Assembly (NCBI GenBank): GCA_026985515.1
Contig: JALSQH010000205.1
Coordinates: forward strand, 1 to 8,114
Length of the DNA stretch: 8,114 bases
Direction of reading: 5' to 3'
From: a bacterium
GTDB lineage: Bacteria > JALSQH01
The notes beneath the pieces were generated by a model. The model was not told where the DNA came from, searched no databases, and saw nothing but the letters and a program-made list of their open reading frames with translations. Below, one piece after another: positions 1 to 4,776 of the stretch. Numbering within the stretch: position 1 is the stretch's first letter; each line of letters starts with the position of its first letter. The position numbers and the translations under genes are program-made.

Positions 1-761
1 CCTATTGTGTGTCCAAAGTTAAGAATTTTCCTCAGTCCCGATTCTCTCTCGTCTTTCACAACTATTTCTACCTTGTTGAGACAGCTTCTGTAAATCATGA
101 ATTCCAGGGCGTCAGGGTTTCTTCTTTCAATTTCATCTCTGTTTTCATTTATCCATCTGTAAAAATCTGCATCTCTTATCAGCCCATATTTAATAACTTC
201 GGCGAGTCCGGAAAAGTACTCCTCATCTTCAAGGGTGGAGAGGGTCCTTATATCTGCAATGACCCCTGAGGGTTGATAAAAGGTGCCAATCAGATTTTTT
301 CCATAAACTGTGTCCACCCCTGTTTTTCCCCCTACTGAACTGTCTGTCATTGCGATGATTGTGGTGGGTAGTTGATAAAAGGGTATCCCTCTGTAATAGG
401 TTGAAGCAATAAATCCCGCGAGATCACCAACGACTCCTCCTCCGAGAGCCAGGATAATTGAATCTCTGGCAAATCCTGCTATTAGCATTTCATCTTCAAT
501 CTGCTCCTTTGTTTTCCTTGTCTTGCTTTTTTCCCCTTCTGGAAATGAAAAAAGCATGGATCTTGGGTTAAATTTTCTTATGTGATTTAGAAGATTTTCT
601 CCATATAGCCTGTGTACCCTTGAATCTGTGATTATTGCGATTCTGATTCCCTCCTTTAATGGAGGTATGTAATCCTCTATTTTGTCAAGCAGATTTTCAC
701 CTATAAAAATCGAGTAACTGAAGAATTCTTTTCTTGGTATCTTCACATCAATGTTTTTCAT
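1..761 (-). CDS. aroB: 3-dehydroquinate synthase, C-terminus beyond window
   Basis: AroB converts DAHP to 3-dehydroquinate, the second step of the shikimate pathway to aromatic amino acids, in the cytoplasm. I translated 253 codons from the ATG at 761. Family motifs appear in order: the NAD-binding GGGVVGD (residues 107-113), the PTT...DSSVGGKTGVD stretch (132-150), KNLIGTFYQP (155-164), the metal-ligand Glu of GLAEVIKYG (Glu188) and the metal-ligand His of NFGHT (His251). The last metal-ligand His and the C-terminal helical domain lie beyond the left edge; the family is usually about 350 residues. The start lies 1 nt after the stop of the upstream M55 gene, with an AAAGGG-like ribosome site inside that gene's last codons, so translation is probably coupled. 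It is the last visible gene of a minus-strand operon. Identification is very secure. Confidence 0.96.
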   Translation of the reverse strand, partial: MKNIDVKIPRKEFFSYSIFIGENLLDKIEDYIPPLKEGIRIAIITDSRVHRLYGENLLNHIRKFNPRSMLFSFPEGEKSKTRKTKEQIEDEMLIAGFARDSIILALGGGVVGDLAGFIASTYYRGIPFYQLPTTIIAMTDSSVGGKTGVDTVYGKNLIGTFYQPSGVIADIRTLSTLEDEEYFSGLAEVIKYGLIRDADFYRWINENRDEIERRNPDALEFMIYRSCLNKVEIVVKDERESGLRKILNFGHTI

Positions 762-762
762 C

Positions 763-1668
763 TTAAAAACCCTTTATAATTCCTTTGCTTTTGAGTTTTC
801 TTATGAAATTCTGCCAGGAAAGTTTCAGCCCCGGTATATATGTTTGAAACCTGTGGTTGAAATATGCATGTGTAAAAATTATCCAGAGAGGCTCTTCTGG
901 TGAAGAAAATTTGTACTTTAATTGTTTCCCCTCTTTTTGACACCTGAATCCGGGAATACACCAGGTTGAATAATTATCTTTCAGTTCTATCAGGATTTCT
1001 CCTTCCTCAACAACATCTGGCACCTTTGCCTCTTTTGTGAAGGCTTCTCCTATTTTTTCTCTGTAATCATTCCAGATTTTCATTACGTATCTTCTCAGTG
1101 AAACGTTTCCCTCCCTCCACTTCTCAGGATCTTTTGAAATTGCAAGGGTGGTTACCCATGGGTATTTTTTCTTCGCCTTTTCAGTTACTTCTTCTGTTCC
1201 ACTTACGAAGAAAAGCGGAACTTTTTTTATGCCGAGCATCTGGGAGAAAAATTCCAGTTCCCCCCAGTTTTCGTTATTTACCAGTATTTTTTTGAATTTT
1301 GGCTTGAAAATGTATGCTGCAAACCCCTTTTCCCCTGGTCCTGTGTGGAAGCCGATAAAAAGGGCACCGTCAACGGGGGGAAACTTTTTGAAAAAGGGAA
1401 GTTCGCCACTGTTTATCCCTGAAAGTATGACCAGATTTTTGCCAGATGGAGGTTTGGGGAAATTGTATCCTTCTTCGTGAACATCTACAAGAAAAATCAG
1501 AGGTGATTCAAGAGCTATCTCAAGTCCATCTATGACAGCATTGACGTCGTCAAGATAATCATATCTTGCTTCTTTCCACGAATTTGTACCCTGAAAAGTC
1601 TGGAGTCTTCTCCAGATGTTGCTGCATCCATCCATATCTGCAATGAGGAGGATTTTATTCCGATTCAT
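763..1668 (-). CDS. M55 family D-aminopeptidase-like protein (DppA-related)
   Basis: This 301-residue protein matches the M55 (DppA) family of zinc D-aminopeptidases, which release D-amino acids from peptides. Recognisable blocks are LLIADMDGCSNIW (7-19), VDVHEEG (61-67), the GALFIGFHTGPGEKG block (101-115), NWGELEF (134-140) and VPLFFVSGTEE. Using remembered DppA ligands (Asp8, Glu10, His60, His104, Glu133), the equivalents are Asp11, Asp13, His64, His108 and Glu137, at a nearly constant offset. Glu10 is therefore replaced by Asp. The position corresponding to the catalytic His115 appears to be Tyr119, since the usual His-Thr after the GxHA motif reads AAYIF here. The protein may thus be divergent in chemistry or use another residue. 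The ATG overlaps the upstream stop as ATGA, with GAGGA just before it. No signal peptide is seen, so it is probably cytoplasmic. Family assignment is good; activity is uncertain. Confidence 0.82.
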   Translation of the reverse strand: MNRNKILLIADMDGCSNIWRRLQTFQGTNSWKEARYDYLDDVNAVIDGLEIALESPLIFLVDVHEEGYNFPKPPSGKNLVILSGINSGELPFFKKFPPVDGALFIGFHTGPGEKGFAAYIFKPKFKKILVNNENWGELEFFSQMLGIKKVPLFFVSGTEEVTEKAKKKYPWVTTLAISKDPEKWREGNVSLRRYVMKIWNDYREKIGEAFTKEAKVPDVVEEGEILIELKDNYSTWCIPGFRCQKEGKQLKYKFSSPEEPLWIIFTHAYFNHRFQTYIPGLKLSWQNFIRKLKSKGIIKGF

Positions 1669-2582
1669 ACTTCCTCATAAATATTTTTGCTTCTCCTTAT
1701 CCTTTCAAATTTTTCCCAGTCTATCCTGAACCTGTGAGATTCAAAGGCTTTTCTCTTTTCCTCCTGATACCATTTTGATTTGAAGTAGCGAATTGTTTTC
1801 TCTGAAATGGGAAGGATCTGCTCCTCTCTGAACCAGGGAAAGATCTGATTTGAATTTTCTTCAATTAAGCAGTTGTAGAAAATGGCGTAGGAGATGTCTG
1901 AAAGATTGTGTTCAGGGTCTCTTTCCAGATCCCTGACCATTGCCTGAAAGATACCTTCTTTTTCAGGGTTGTAGAACCTGAATTCTGTGGAGTAAAGCCT
2001 TGCATTGTGAAAAAATTCAGGAAAATCCATCAATCCATCTTTTTCAAGATTTTTTGCCATACCAATCAGGAGATCAAGAACTTCCCTGCCCACTCCCAGC
2101 CCGGGAAATCTCTGTCCCGGTAACTTGGGCCTTGCTTCTGAAAATTTTTCTCTGGGATTCTGCATGCATAACCATTCGATAATTATCACATCATATTCAC
2201 AGGTTGAGAATTCATCCGGAAGGTGCAGTTCCTTTTTGGGTCTTATTATTCCTTCACGTGCTATGAAGTGGGCCAGAAGATTTTCAGGAGATTCTTCTGT
2301 GTCGTAAATGAGAACTTCCTGATGAAAGGGGTCATCAATGTTTAGTTTAATCACAAGATTCGTGAAGCCTTTCTCTTCAAGTTTTGCTTTTATTCCATAT
2401 CTTTCAAGGGCATTGAGAATATCAGTTTCTGAGTAGAGACCCAGGAAAAGGGCCTGCCTTTTTTCCATAATGTCGTCTGAGGCAAGCCCCTCCAGATTCA
2501 GAAGCGAATTTCTGGAATCATAAATTTCGAAACTTTTGAGCCCCTTTTTTATAAGTTCTAATTTGTCCTGAAAATCTGGCAT
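1665..2582 (-). CDS. conserved-looking protein of unknown function, 305 aa
   Basis: I do not recognise this family. The protein is soluble-looking, mixed alpha/beta and rich in charged residues, with no signal peptide or membrane segment. A central block around residues 130-195 looks like a real domain core: IIIEWLCMQNP, then LPGQRFPGLGVGREVLDLL, then DGLMDFPEFFHNARLYS. The Arg/Gly/Pro pattern and FHNA resemble a binding or catalytic site, but I cannot name it. The C-terminus is strongly basic with many Lys/Arg and aromatic residues. The ATG follows the stop of the coiled-coil gene directly (TAAATG), and its own stop overlaps the M55 start (ATGA), so it is made from the same transcript and probably by coupled translation. 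The context gives no specific role beyond co-expression with the peptidase and AroB. Confidence 0.85.
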   Translation of the reverse strand: MPDFQDKLELIKKGLKSFEIYDSRNSLLNLEGLASDDIMEKRQALFLGLYSETDILNALERYGIKAKLEEKGFTNLVIKLNIDDPFHQEVLIYDTEESPENLLAHFIAREGIIRPKKELHLPDEFSTCEYDVIIIEWLCMQNPREKFSEARPKLPGQRFPGLGVGREVLDLLIGMAKNLEKDGLMDFPEFFHNARLYSTEFRFYNPEKEGIFQAMVRDLERDPEHNLSDISYAIFYNCLIEENSNQIFPWFREEQILPISEKTIRYFKSKWYQEEKRKAFESHRFRIDWEKFERIRRSKNIYEEV

Positions 2583-2804
2583 TTATTCAGATTCAGCCTC
2601 CACCTTTTTAGGCTGAGTTTTTTCAAAAAGTATTTTATATTTTCTCAATTTCCTCTGGGCTCTTCTCAATTTCTTTTTTAATAGTCTGAATTCAGGCTTG
2701 TTTTTAATATCAGGGTCTTTGCTCAGAGCTTCATTGATCTTGTTTTTAAAATATTCAACCTGTCTCTGAGCTTTTTCCATCCTTTTTTCCAGTTTACTGC
2801 TCAT
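2583..2804 (-). CDS. small basic coiled-coil protein, 73 aa
   Basis: This is a short, highly charged, helical protein of no family I can name. Residues 1-62 are nearly all Lys, Arg, Glu, Leu and Gln with heptad-like spacing (for example KLEKRMEKAQRQVEYFKNKI and LLKKKLRRAQRKLRKYKILF), which suggests a coiled coil or helical hairpin broken near the DPDIKNKP turn at about residues 31-38. The tail is acidic. A GGAGGTGG ribosome site sits in the last codons of the PUR-like gene, 11 nt of which overlap this one, supporting the ATG at 2804. The basic surface and tight coupling to a nucleic-acid-binding protein suggest a helper or RNA/DNA-associated role, but that is inference from context only. Confidence 0.8.
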   Translation of the reverse strand: MSSKLEKRMEKAQRQVEYFKNKINEALSKDPDIKNKPEFRLLKKKLRRAQRKLRKYKILFEKTQPKKVEAESE

Positions 2805-3018
2805 CTATTCCACCTCCCGTTTCATCAATCATCCTGGTTATCTCCTCAAGCACCTCTCTTAATATTTTCAGTCCTCCTATAGGCATCAGCACGTTGTGTT
2901 TTCTCCCCCCACTTTTCTCACTGATTTTGATATACTTACCATTTTTATTGGCTTTGACATCGACATAGAAGATCTTTTGCTCCACCTGAAACTGCCTGCT
3001 GAAGAGCTCTTCATCCAC
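2794..3018 (-). CDS. PUR-alpha-like nucleic-acid-binding protein (PurA/DUF3276 type)
   Basis: The 74-residue sequence fits the bacterial single-PUR-repeat proteins that bind single-stranded DNA or RNA as dimers: FSRQFQVEQKIFYVDVKANK (strands 1-2), GKYIKISEKSGGRKHNVLMP (strands 3-4), then a helix GGLKILREVLEEITRMI. This order of four beta strands and one helix, with YVDVK and YIKISE, is the PUR signature as known from the Borrelia and Bacteroidetes proteins. The start is a GTG at 3018, chosen because a strong AAGGAGGTG lies 4 nt upstream and no in-frame ATG precedes it. Such proteins are proposed RNA/DNA binders or regulators; the target here is unknown. Its gene overlaps the coiled-coil gene by 11 nt, so the two are likely made in fixed ratio. 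Confidence 0.86.
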   Translation of the reverse strand: MDEELFSRQFQVEQKIFYVDVKANKNGKYIKISEKSGGRKHNVLMPIGGLKILREVLEEITRMIDETGGGIDEQ

Positions 3019-3038
3019 TTTACACCTCCTTCTTTACG

Positions 3039-3308
3039 TTATCTTTGCCAGCTGATATAAAAGGAATCTATCACATAGCCGTTCATGATAACAACAATTT
3101 CCTTACCGTAATACCATTTTTCGACCTGAAGAGTTCCCACCGGTCCGATTTTTTTATCAGGTTCTCCTTTTTCCTTCAGTACTTCCTCCACTCTGGTACC
3201 GGTCTTGAATTCCCCGTCCCATGTTACAGGTACTCCCTGGTTTGCGATGAGAGGTGAGTAAAAAAACAGTACAAAAATAAAACTCAAAATAAAAAAAATC
3301 TTTTTCAT
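3039..3308 (-). CDS. small secreted protein with SmpA/DUF2845-like fold
   Basis: This encodes 89 residues with a clear Sec signal peptide: MKK, a Phe/Ile/Leu-rich core (residues 4-17) and a likely cut after LIA at residue 22. There is no lipobox Cys, so it is probably periplasmic or exported. The mature part has the pattern of SmpA/OmlA- or DUF2845-like small domains: GTRVEEVLKEKGEPDKK, then a strand with GTLQVEKWYYG, then VVIMNGYVIDSF, i.e. a helix with GxP followed by a beta hairpin and a strand with an Asn-Gly turn. An upstream in-frame ATG at 3338 would add ten residues, but the ATG at 3308 is preferred because a GGGGGAG ribosome site precedes it and it gives a standard signal sequence. 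It is the first gene of the minus-strand operon. The exact family is tentative. Confidence 0.78.
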   Translation of the reverse strand: MKKIFFILSFIFVLFFYSPLIANQGVPVTWDGEFKTGTRVEEVLKEKGEPDKKIGPVGTLQVEKWYYGKEIVVIMNGYVIDSFYISWQR

Positions 3309-3328
3309 ATTTCTCCCCCTTTTGGTGA

Positions 3329-3357
3329 ATTTTATCATAAGTGAAGCTGTTTCTCAA
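3329..3357 (-). promoter_or_regulatory. sigma70-type promoter for the minus-strand operon
   Basis: Read on the minus strand, TTGAGA (3357-3352) is followed after exactly 17 nt by TAAAAT (3334-3329). Transcription would start near 3322, just ahead of the GGGGGAG ribosome site of the small secreted protein, giving a very short leader. Five of six bases match each consensus box. No operator or attenuator was seen. Confidence 0.6.
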
Positions 3358-3410
3358 ATTCGGAGAGTTTATTCTTTTTCCCATTTTTCCTCTTTTGCTA
3401 TAGTATATCC

Positions 3411-3554
3411 ATAAAGAAGATTCTCTATGGCATTGCCAATTATGATTTACTGAAGAGGGATAATTACTATTTTGGGGATAAAACTCATTTTATTCCAGAA
3501 CTGGAGGAGCTTGGCAGTCGTTATCTCTTCTTTCTCCGTCCCTGCAGGTTTGTT
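3411..3554 (+). pseudogene. 5' remnant of an AAA-ATPase-like (PF09820-type) gene
   Basis: Frame 3414 onward reads KKILYGIANYDLLKRDNYYF, then GDKTHFIPELEELGSRYLFF, then LRPCRF. This is the conserved N-terminus of the AAA-ATPase-like/PD-(D/E)XK proteins, whose family pattern is roughly KxPYGIxxFxxIxxxNYYYVDKTxFIxxLE...RYxFFLRPRRFGKS. The match breaks at the GKS of the nucleotide-binding motif: after RPCRF the frame reads VHFPPFF and stops with TGA at 3597. The usual start ATG appears as ATA (3411-3413), no ribosome site is present, and VDKT reads GDKT. The remaining hundreds of codons are missing from this window. The break coincides with the start of repeat copy 1, whose first ~15 bp still fit the gene. 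It is therefore a dead fragment cut off by the repeat region. These genes are typically numerous and mobile-like within one genome. Confidence 0.8.
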
Positions 3555-3665
3555 CATTTCCCCCCCTTTTTCGACCTTCTGTCCCTCCGTTTAATGTGAC
3601 TCCGCGGCAGTGAGTTCATTTGCATAAATCACTTTCACAGCCGACCCGATGGGGGGCTCCGCAAA
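3540..3665 (+). repeat. ~125-bp repeat, copy 1
   Basis: The unit begins CCCTGCAGGTTTG, has a pyrimidine-rich stretch, the core GACCTTCTGTCCC (3573-3585), GTGACTCCGCGGCAG, and ends ACAGCCGACCCGATGGGGGGC...CGCAAA. It is aligned over its full length with copy 2 at 3766-3890, roughly 85% identical by eye, with a first part shared by copy 3 at 4485. It is visibly richer in G+C than the flanking genes. No long ORF with coding character runs through it. It joins directly to the truncated AAA-ATPase-like gene. Confidence 0.85.
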
Positions 3666-3744
3666 AGGGATGTTTTCCTCTGCGGGCATTCCACGATTGC
3701 TCCGCCTTTACCCCATCGTGTCTGTCTCCGTCACAAACCACTCC

Positions 3745-3757
3745 GGGACAGAAGGTC
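3745..3757 (-). repeat. inverted copy of the repeat core
   Basis: GGGACAGAAGGTC is the exact reverse complement of the core GACCTTCTGTCCC found at 3573-3585, 3798-3810 and 4517-4529. It lies between copies 1 and 2. With the core of copy 2 it could form a 13-bp hairpin with a 40-nt loop; pairing with copy 1 is also possible. A second inverted pair, CGATGGGG (3647-3654) and CCCCATCG (3711-3718), lies in the same interval, so the spacer is structured rather than random. Confidence 0.75.
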
Positions 3758-3765
3758 TCCACCCG

Positions 3766-3890
3766 CCCTGAAGGTTTATTCACTTTCCCCCTTTTCCGAC
3801 CTTCTGTCCCTCCGTTAAGTGTGACTCCGTGGCAGTAGCTTCACTTGAATAACCCACTTTCACAGCCGACCCAATGGGGGGCTCCGCAAA
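3766..3890 (+). repeat. ~125-bp repeat, copy 2
   Basis: This is the second nearly full copy: CCCTGAAGGTTTATTCAC at the left, core GACCTTCTGTCCC at 3798-3810, GTGACTCCGTGGCAG, and the well-kept right end CACTTTCACAGCCGACCC...GGCTCCGCAAA. It sits 226 bp from copy 1 in the same orientation and ends about 75 bp before the antitoxin start. The right end is better conserved between copies 1 and 2 than the middle. Confidence 0.85.
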
Positions 3891-3965
3891 GCGGTGGATA
3901 AAGAGCAACGAGAATTAGTAAGATTTTTGTTAAGCTGGTAAAATTACAGTGGAAGGAGGTATGAG

Positions 3966-4163
3966 ATGGAAACGAAAGTGAAAGATCTTACTGTTTCTGA
4001 ATTAAAATCCTTGATAGAGGAAACAATCAGGGAAACTCTTGAGAATTTAGTCGAAGATTTGATTGCCCTTTCAAGTAAAGAGTATCTAAGCTCTATTGAA
4101 GAGGCAAGAAGTGATTATAAGAAGGGTAAAGTAAAAGAACTTGAAGAAATCTCAGATGTATAA
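3966..4163 (+). CDS. antitoxin of a RelE/ParE-type toxin-antitoxin pair
   Basis: This 65-residue acidic, helical protein starts at an ATG with a strong AAGGAGGT site (3953-3960) 5 nt upstream. The N-terminal part (KVKDLTVSELKSLIEETIRE) is a helical segment likely to dimerise and perhaps bind its operator. The C-terminal YLSSIEEARSDYKKGKVKEL fits the pattern of antitoxins that wrap RelE-type toxins, where the EARxDYKxGKVxxLEEI tail is common. Its last codons overlap the toxin start by 8 nt, the usual antitoxin-first order for such pairs. The complex normally represses its own promoter; a TAAAAT at 3939-3944 could be the -10 box, but I see no convincing -35. The fold subfamily (RelB, ParD or other) cannot be set from sequence by eye. 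Confidence 0.82.
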   Translation: METKVKDLTVSELKSLIEETIRETLENLVEDLIALSSKEYLSSIEEARSDYKKGKVKELEEISDV

Positions 4164-4404
4164 GGTTGTTTTCACGCGGCGGGCACTTAAGGATTGGGAG
4201 GGTATTGATAGGGAAGCAAAGAAGAGAATAGTGGAGAAGTTAAAGATATATTCGGAGGACCCTTTCAGGTATGCCAGGCGGCTGGTTAATCCTGAAATTG
4301 GTTCTTATAGATTCAGAATAGGAGATTACAGGGTTATTTTTGATGTTGATGGTGATAAGATAGTGGTGTTGAGAGTGGGGCACAGGAAGGATATTTACAG
4401 ATAG
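4156..4404 (+). CDS. relE: RelE/ParE superfamily toxin, 82 aa
   Basis: The protein has the compact RelE fold order: strand YKVVFTRRALKDW, two helices with LKDWEGIDREAKKRIVEKLK, then RRLVNPEIGSYRFRIGDYRVIF and a last strand with VVLRVGHRKDIYR. The GxYRxRxGDYRVIF motif and terminal VGHRxDIY are typical of the mRNA-cleaving RelE branch. Basic residues Arg52, Arg54, Arg59 and Arg77, with Tyr81, are placed as in active toxins, so it looks intact. I chose the ATG at 4156 rather than the in-frame TTG at 4141, because the ATG gives the standard MYKVVF start and overlaps the antitoxin stop by 8 nt. It should act on translating ribosomes when the antitoxin is lost. The symbol is by family resemblance only; a gyrase-targeting ParE role is less likely. 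Confidence 0.85.
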   Translation: MYKVVFTRRALKDWEGIDREAKKRIVEKLKIYSEDPFRYARRLVNPEIGSYRFRIGDYRVIFDVDGDKIVVLRVGHRKDIYR

Positions 4405-4442
4405 TCCGGCTGGGAGCGGGCCTGTGGCCGGCTGTATTTTTT
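4403..4442 (+). terminator. possible intrinsic terminator after the toxin gene
   Basis: Starting in the toxin stop codon, AGTCCGGC (4403-4410) can pair with GCCGGCT (4427-4433) with one bulged T. Three nt after the stem comes a run of six T (4437-4442). The loop is long (16 nt), so the hairpin is of moderate strength. Confidence 0.5.
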
Positions 4443-4484
4443 GTCATCACCAGAAGCTCAGTTGCAGAGAGATTGTGAATCGCA

Positions 4485-4536
4485 CCCTGCAGGTTTGTTC
4501 ATTTCCTCCCCTTTCCGACCTTCTGTCCCTCCGTTT
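4485..4536 (+). repeat. ~125-bp repeat, truncated copy 3
   Basis: CCCTGCAGGTTTGTTCATTTCC followed by the core GACCTTCTGTCCC (4517-4529) and CTCCGTTT matches the first ~52 bp of copy 1 almost exactly. After this the homology stops, with no GTGACTCCG or GGCTCCGCAAA end. It has the same orientation as copies 1 and 2, and with copy 2 it brackets the toxin-antitoxin genes. Confidence 0.85.
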
Positions 4537-4565
4537 TTACTCTTGCAGATATAACTCCAGGGAAT

Positions 4566-4694
4566 ATGGCTCCCATCGTGATTGAACCAGCATTTATCCC
4601 GCTATCTATCTGGTATTTAAGTATTTTTATTGACTTGTGGGTATTCTGGTGCTACACTTTAGATAGAAGAAGCAAGAAGGGAGGGTTGAAATGA
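4566..4694 (+). CDS. possible 42-aa membrane peptide overlapping the lipoprotein leader
   Basis: An open frame from the ATG at 4566 encodes a hydrophobic peptide. It begins MAPIVIEPAFIPLSIWYLSI, continues through FIDLWVFWCY and ends in the basic tail TLDRRSKKGGLK, which looks like a membrane span followed by a positive cytoplasmic end. Its TGA (4692-4694) overlaps the ATG of the next short frame (4691) as ATGA. Against it: the ribosome site is weak (CAGGGAAT), the frame is open upstream into the repeat, and the strong promoter at 4630-4658 lies inside it, so the main transcript would not carry it. It may be chance or the tail of a lost gene. Confidence 0.25.
   Translation: MAPIVIEPAFIPLSIWYLSIFIDLWVFWCYTLDRRSKKGGLK
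4630..4658 (+). promoter_or_regulatory. sigma70-type promoter for the leader/lipoprotein gene
   Basis: TTGACT (4630-4635) and TACACT (4653-4658) are separated by exactly 17 nt, with transcription expected near 4665. The leader of about 26 nt contains the AAGGGAGGG ribosome site (4677-4685) placed 5 nt before the ATG at 4691. This shows that the transcript is built to begin translation at 4691, upstream of the CATT repeat. Confidence 0.7.
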
Positions 4695-4753
4695 AAAGCT
4701 TTAAATTTCAGACACTTATCTCCTCATTCATTCATTCATTCATTCATTGGTAA
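4691..4753 (+). CDS. 20-codon leader frame running into the CATT repeat
   Basis: An ATG with a near-perfect AAGGGAGGG site 5 nt upstream opens a frame reading MKSFKFQTLISSFIHSFIHW, stopped by TAA at 4751-4753 directly after the CATT repeat. The frame is +1 relative to the lipoprotein frame. With seven CATT units (or four) it would instead continue as ...SFIHSLVNLQGSERVMVRF and into the lipoprotein. It is therefore either the out-of-phase 5' end of the lipoprotein gene or a short coupled leader peptide. Because promoter, leader length and ribosome site all point to this ATG, I think it is translated. In the six-unit state the downstream gene would depend on re-initiation 24 nt later at 4777. 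Confidence 0.6.
   Translation: MKSFKFQTLISSFIHSFIHW
4725..4748 (+). repeat. (CATT)6 tetranucleotide tandem repeat, candidate phase-variation switch
   Basis: Six perfect CATT units lie inside the 5' reading frame that starts at 4691, and 28 nt before the ATG at 4777. Because the unit length is not a multiple of three, each gain or loss by slipped-strand mispairing changes the frame. Six units give a stop at 4751. Seven or four units join the 4691 start to the lipoprotein frame. Five units give a stop in the third frame soon after the repeat. No other tetranucleotide array is seen in the window. Confidence 0.9.
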
Positions 4754-4776
4754 ATCTTCAGGGTAGCGAGAGGGTT

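Noticed and set aside
3384-3410. Extra minus-strand promoter around TATACTATAG
   Set aside because: A good -10-like box is present, but no -35 at proper spacing. The promoter at 3329-3357 is clearly better.
3620-3838. 72-codon plus-strand open frame across repeats 1-2
   Set aside because: It reads through repeated, structured, C-rich DNA, has no ribosome site and gives a low-complexity Pro/Ser protein. It is a chance frame.
3540-4536. CRISPR array suggested by three repeats
   Set aside because: The units are ~125 bp and imperfect, with spacings of 100 and ~600 bp and genes in between. This is not a CRISPR pattern.
4747-4776. TTG at 4747 as start of the lipoprotein
   Set aside because: No ribosome site precedes it; the CATT repeat lies immediately upstream. 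ATG 4777, GTG 4780 or the upstream ATG 4691 are all better supported.
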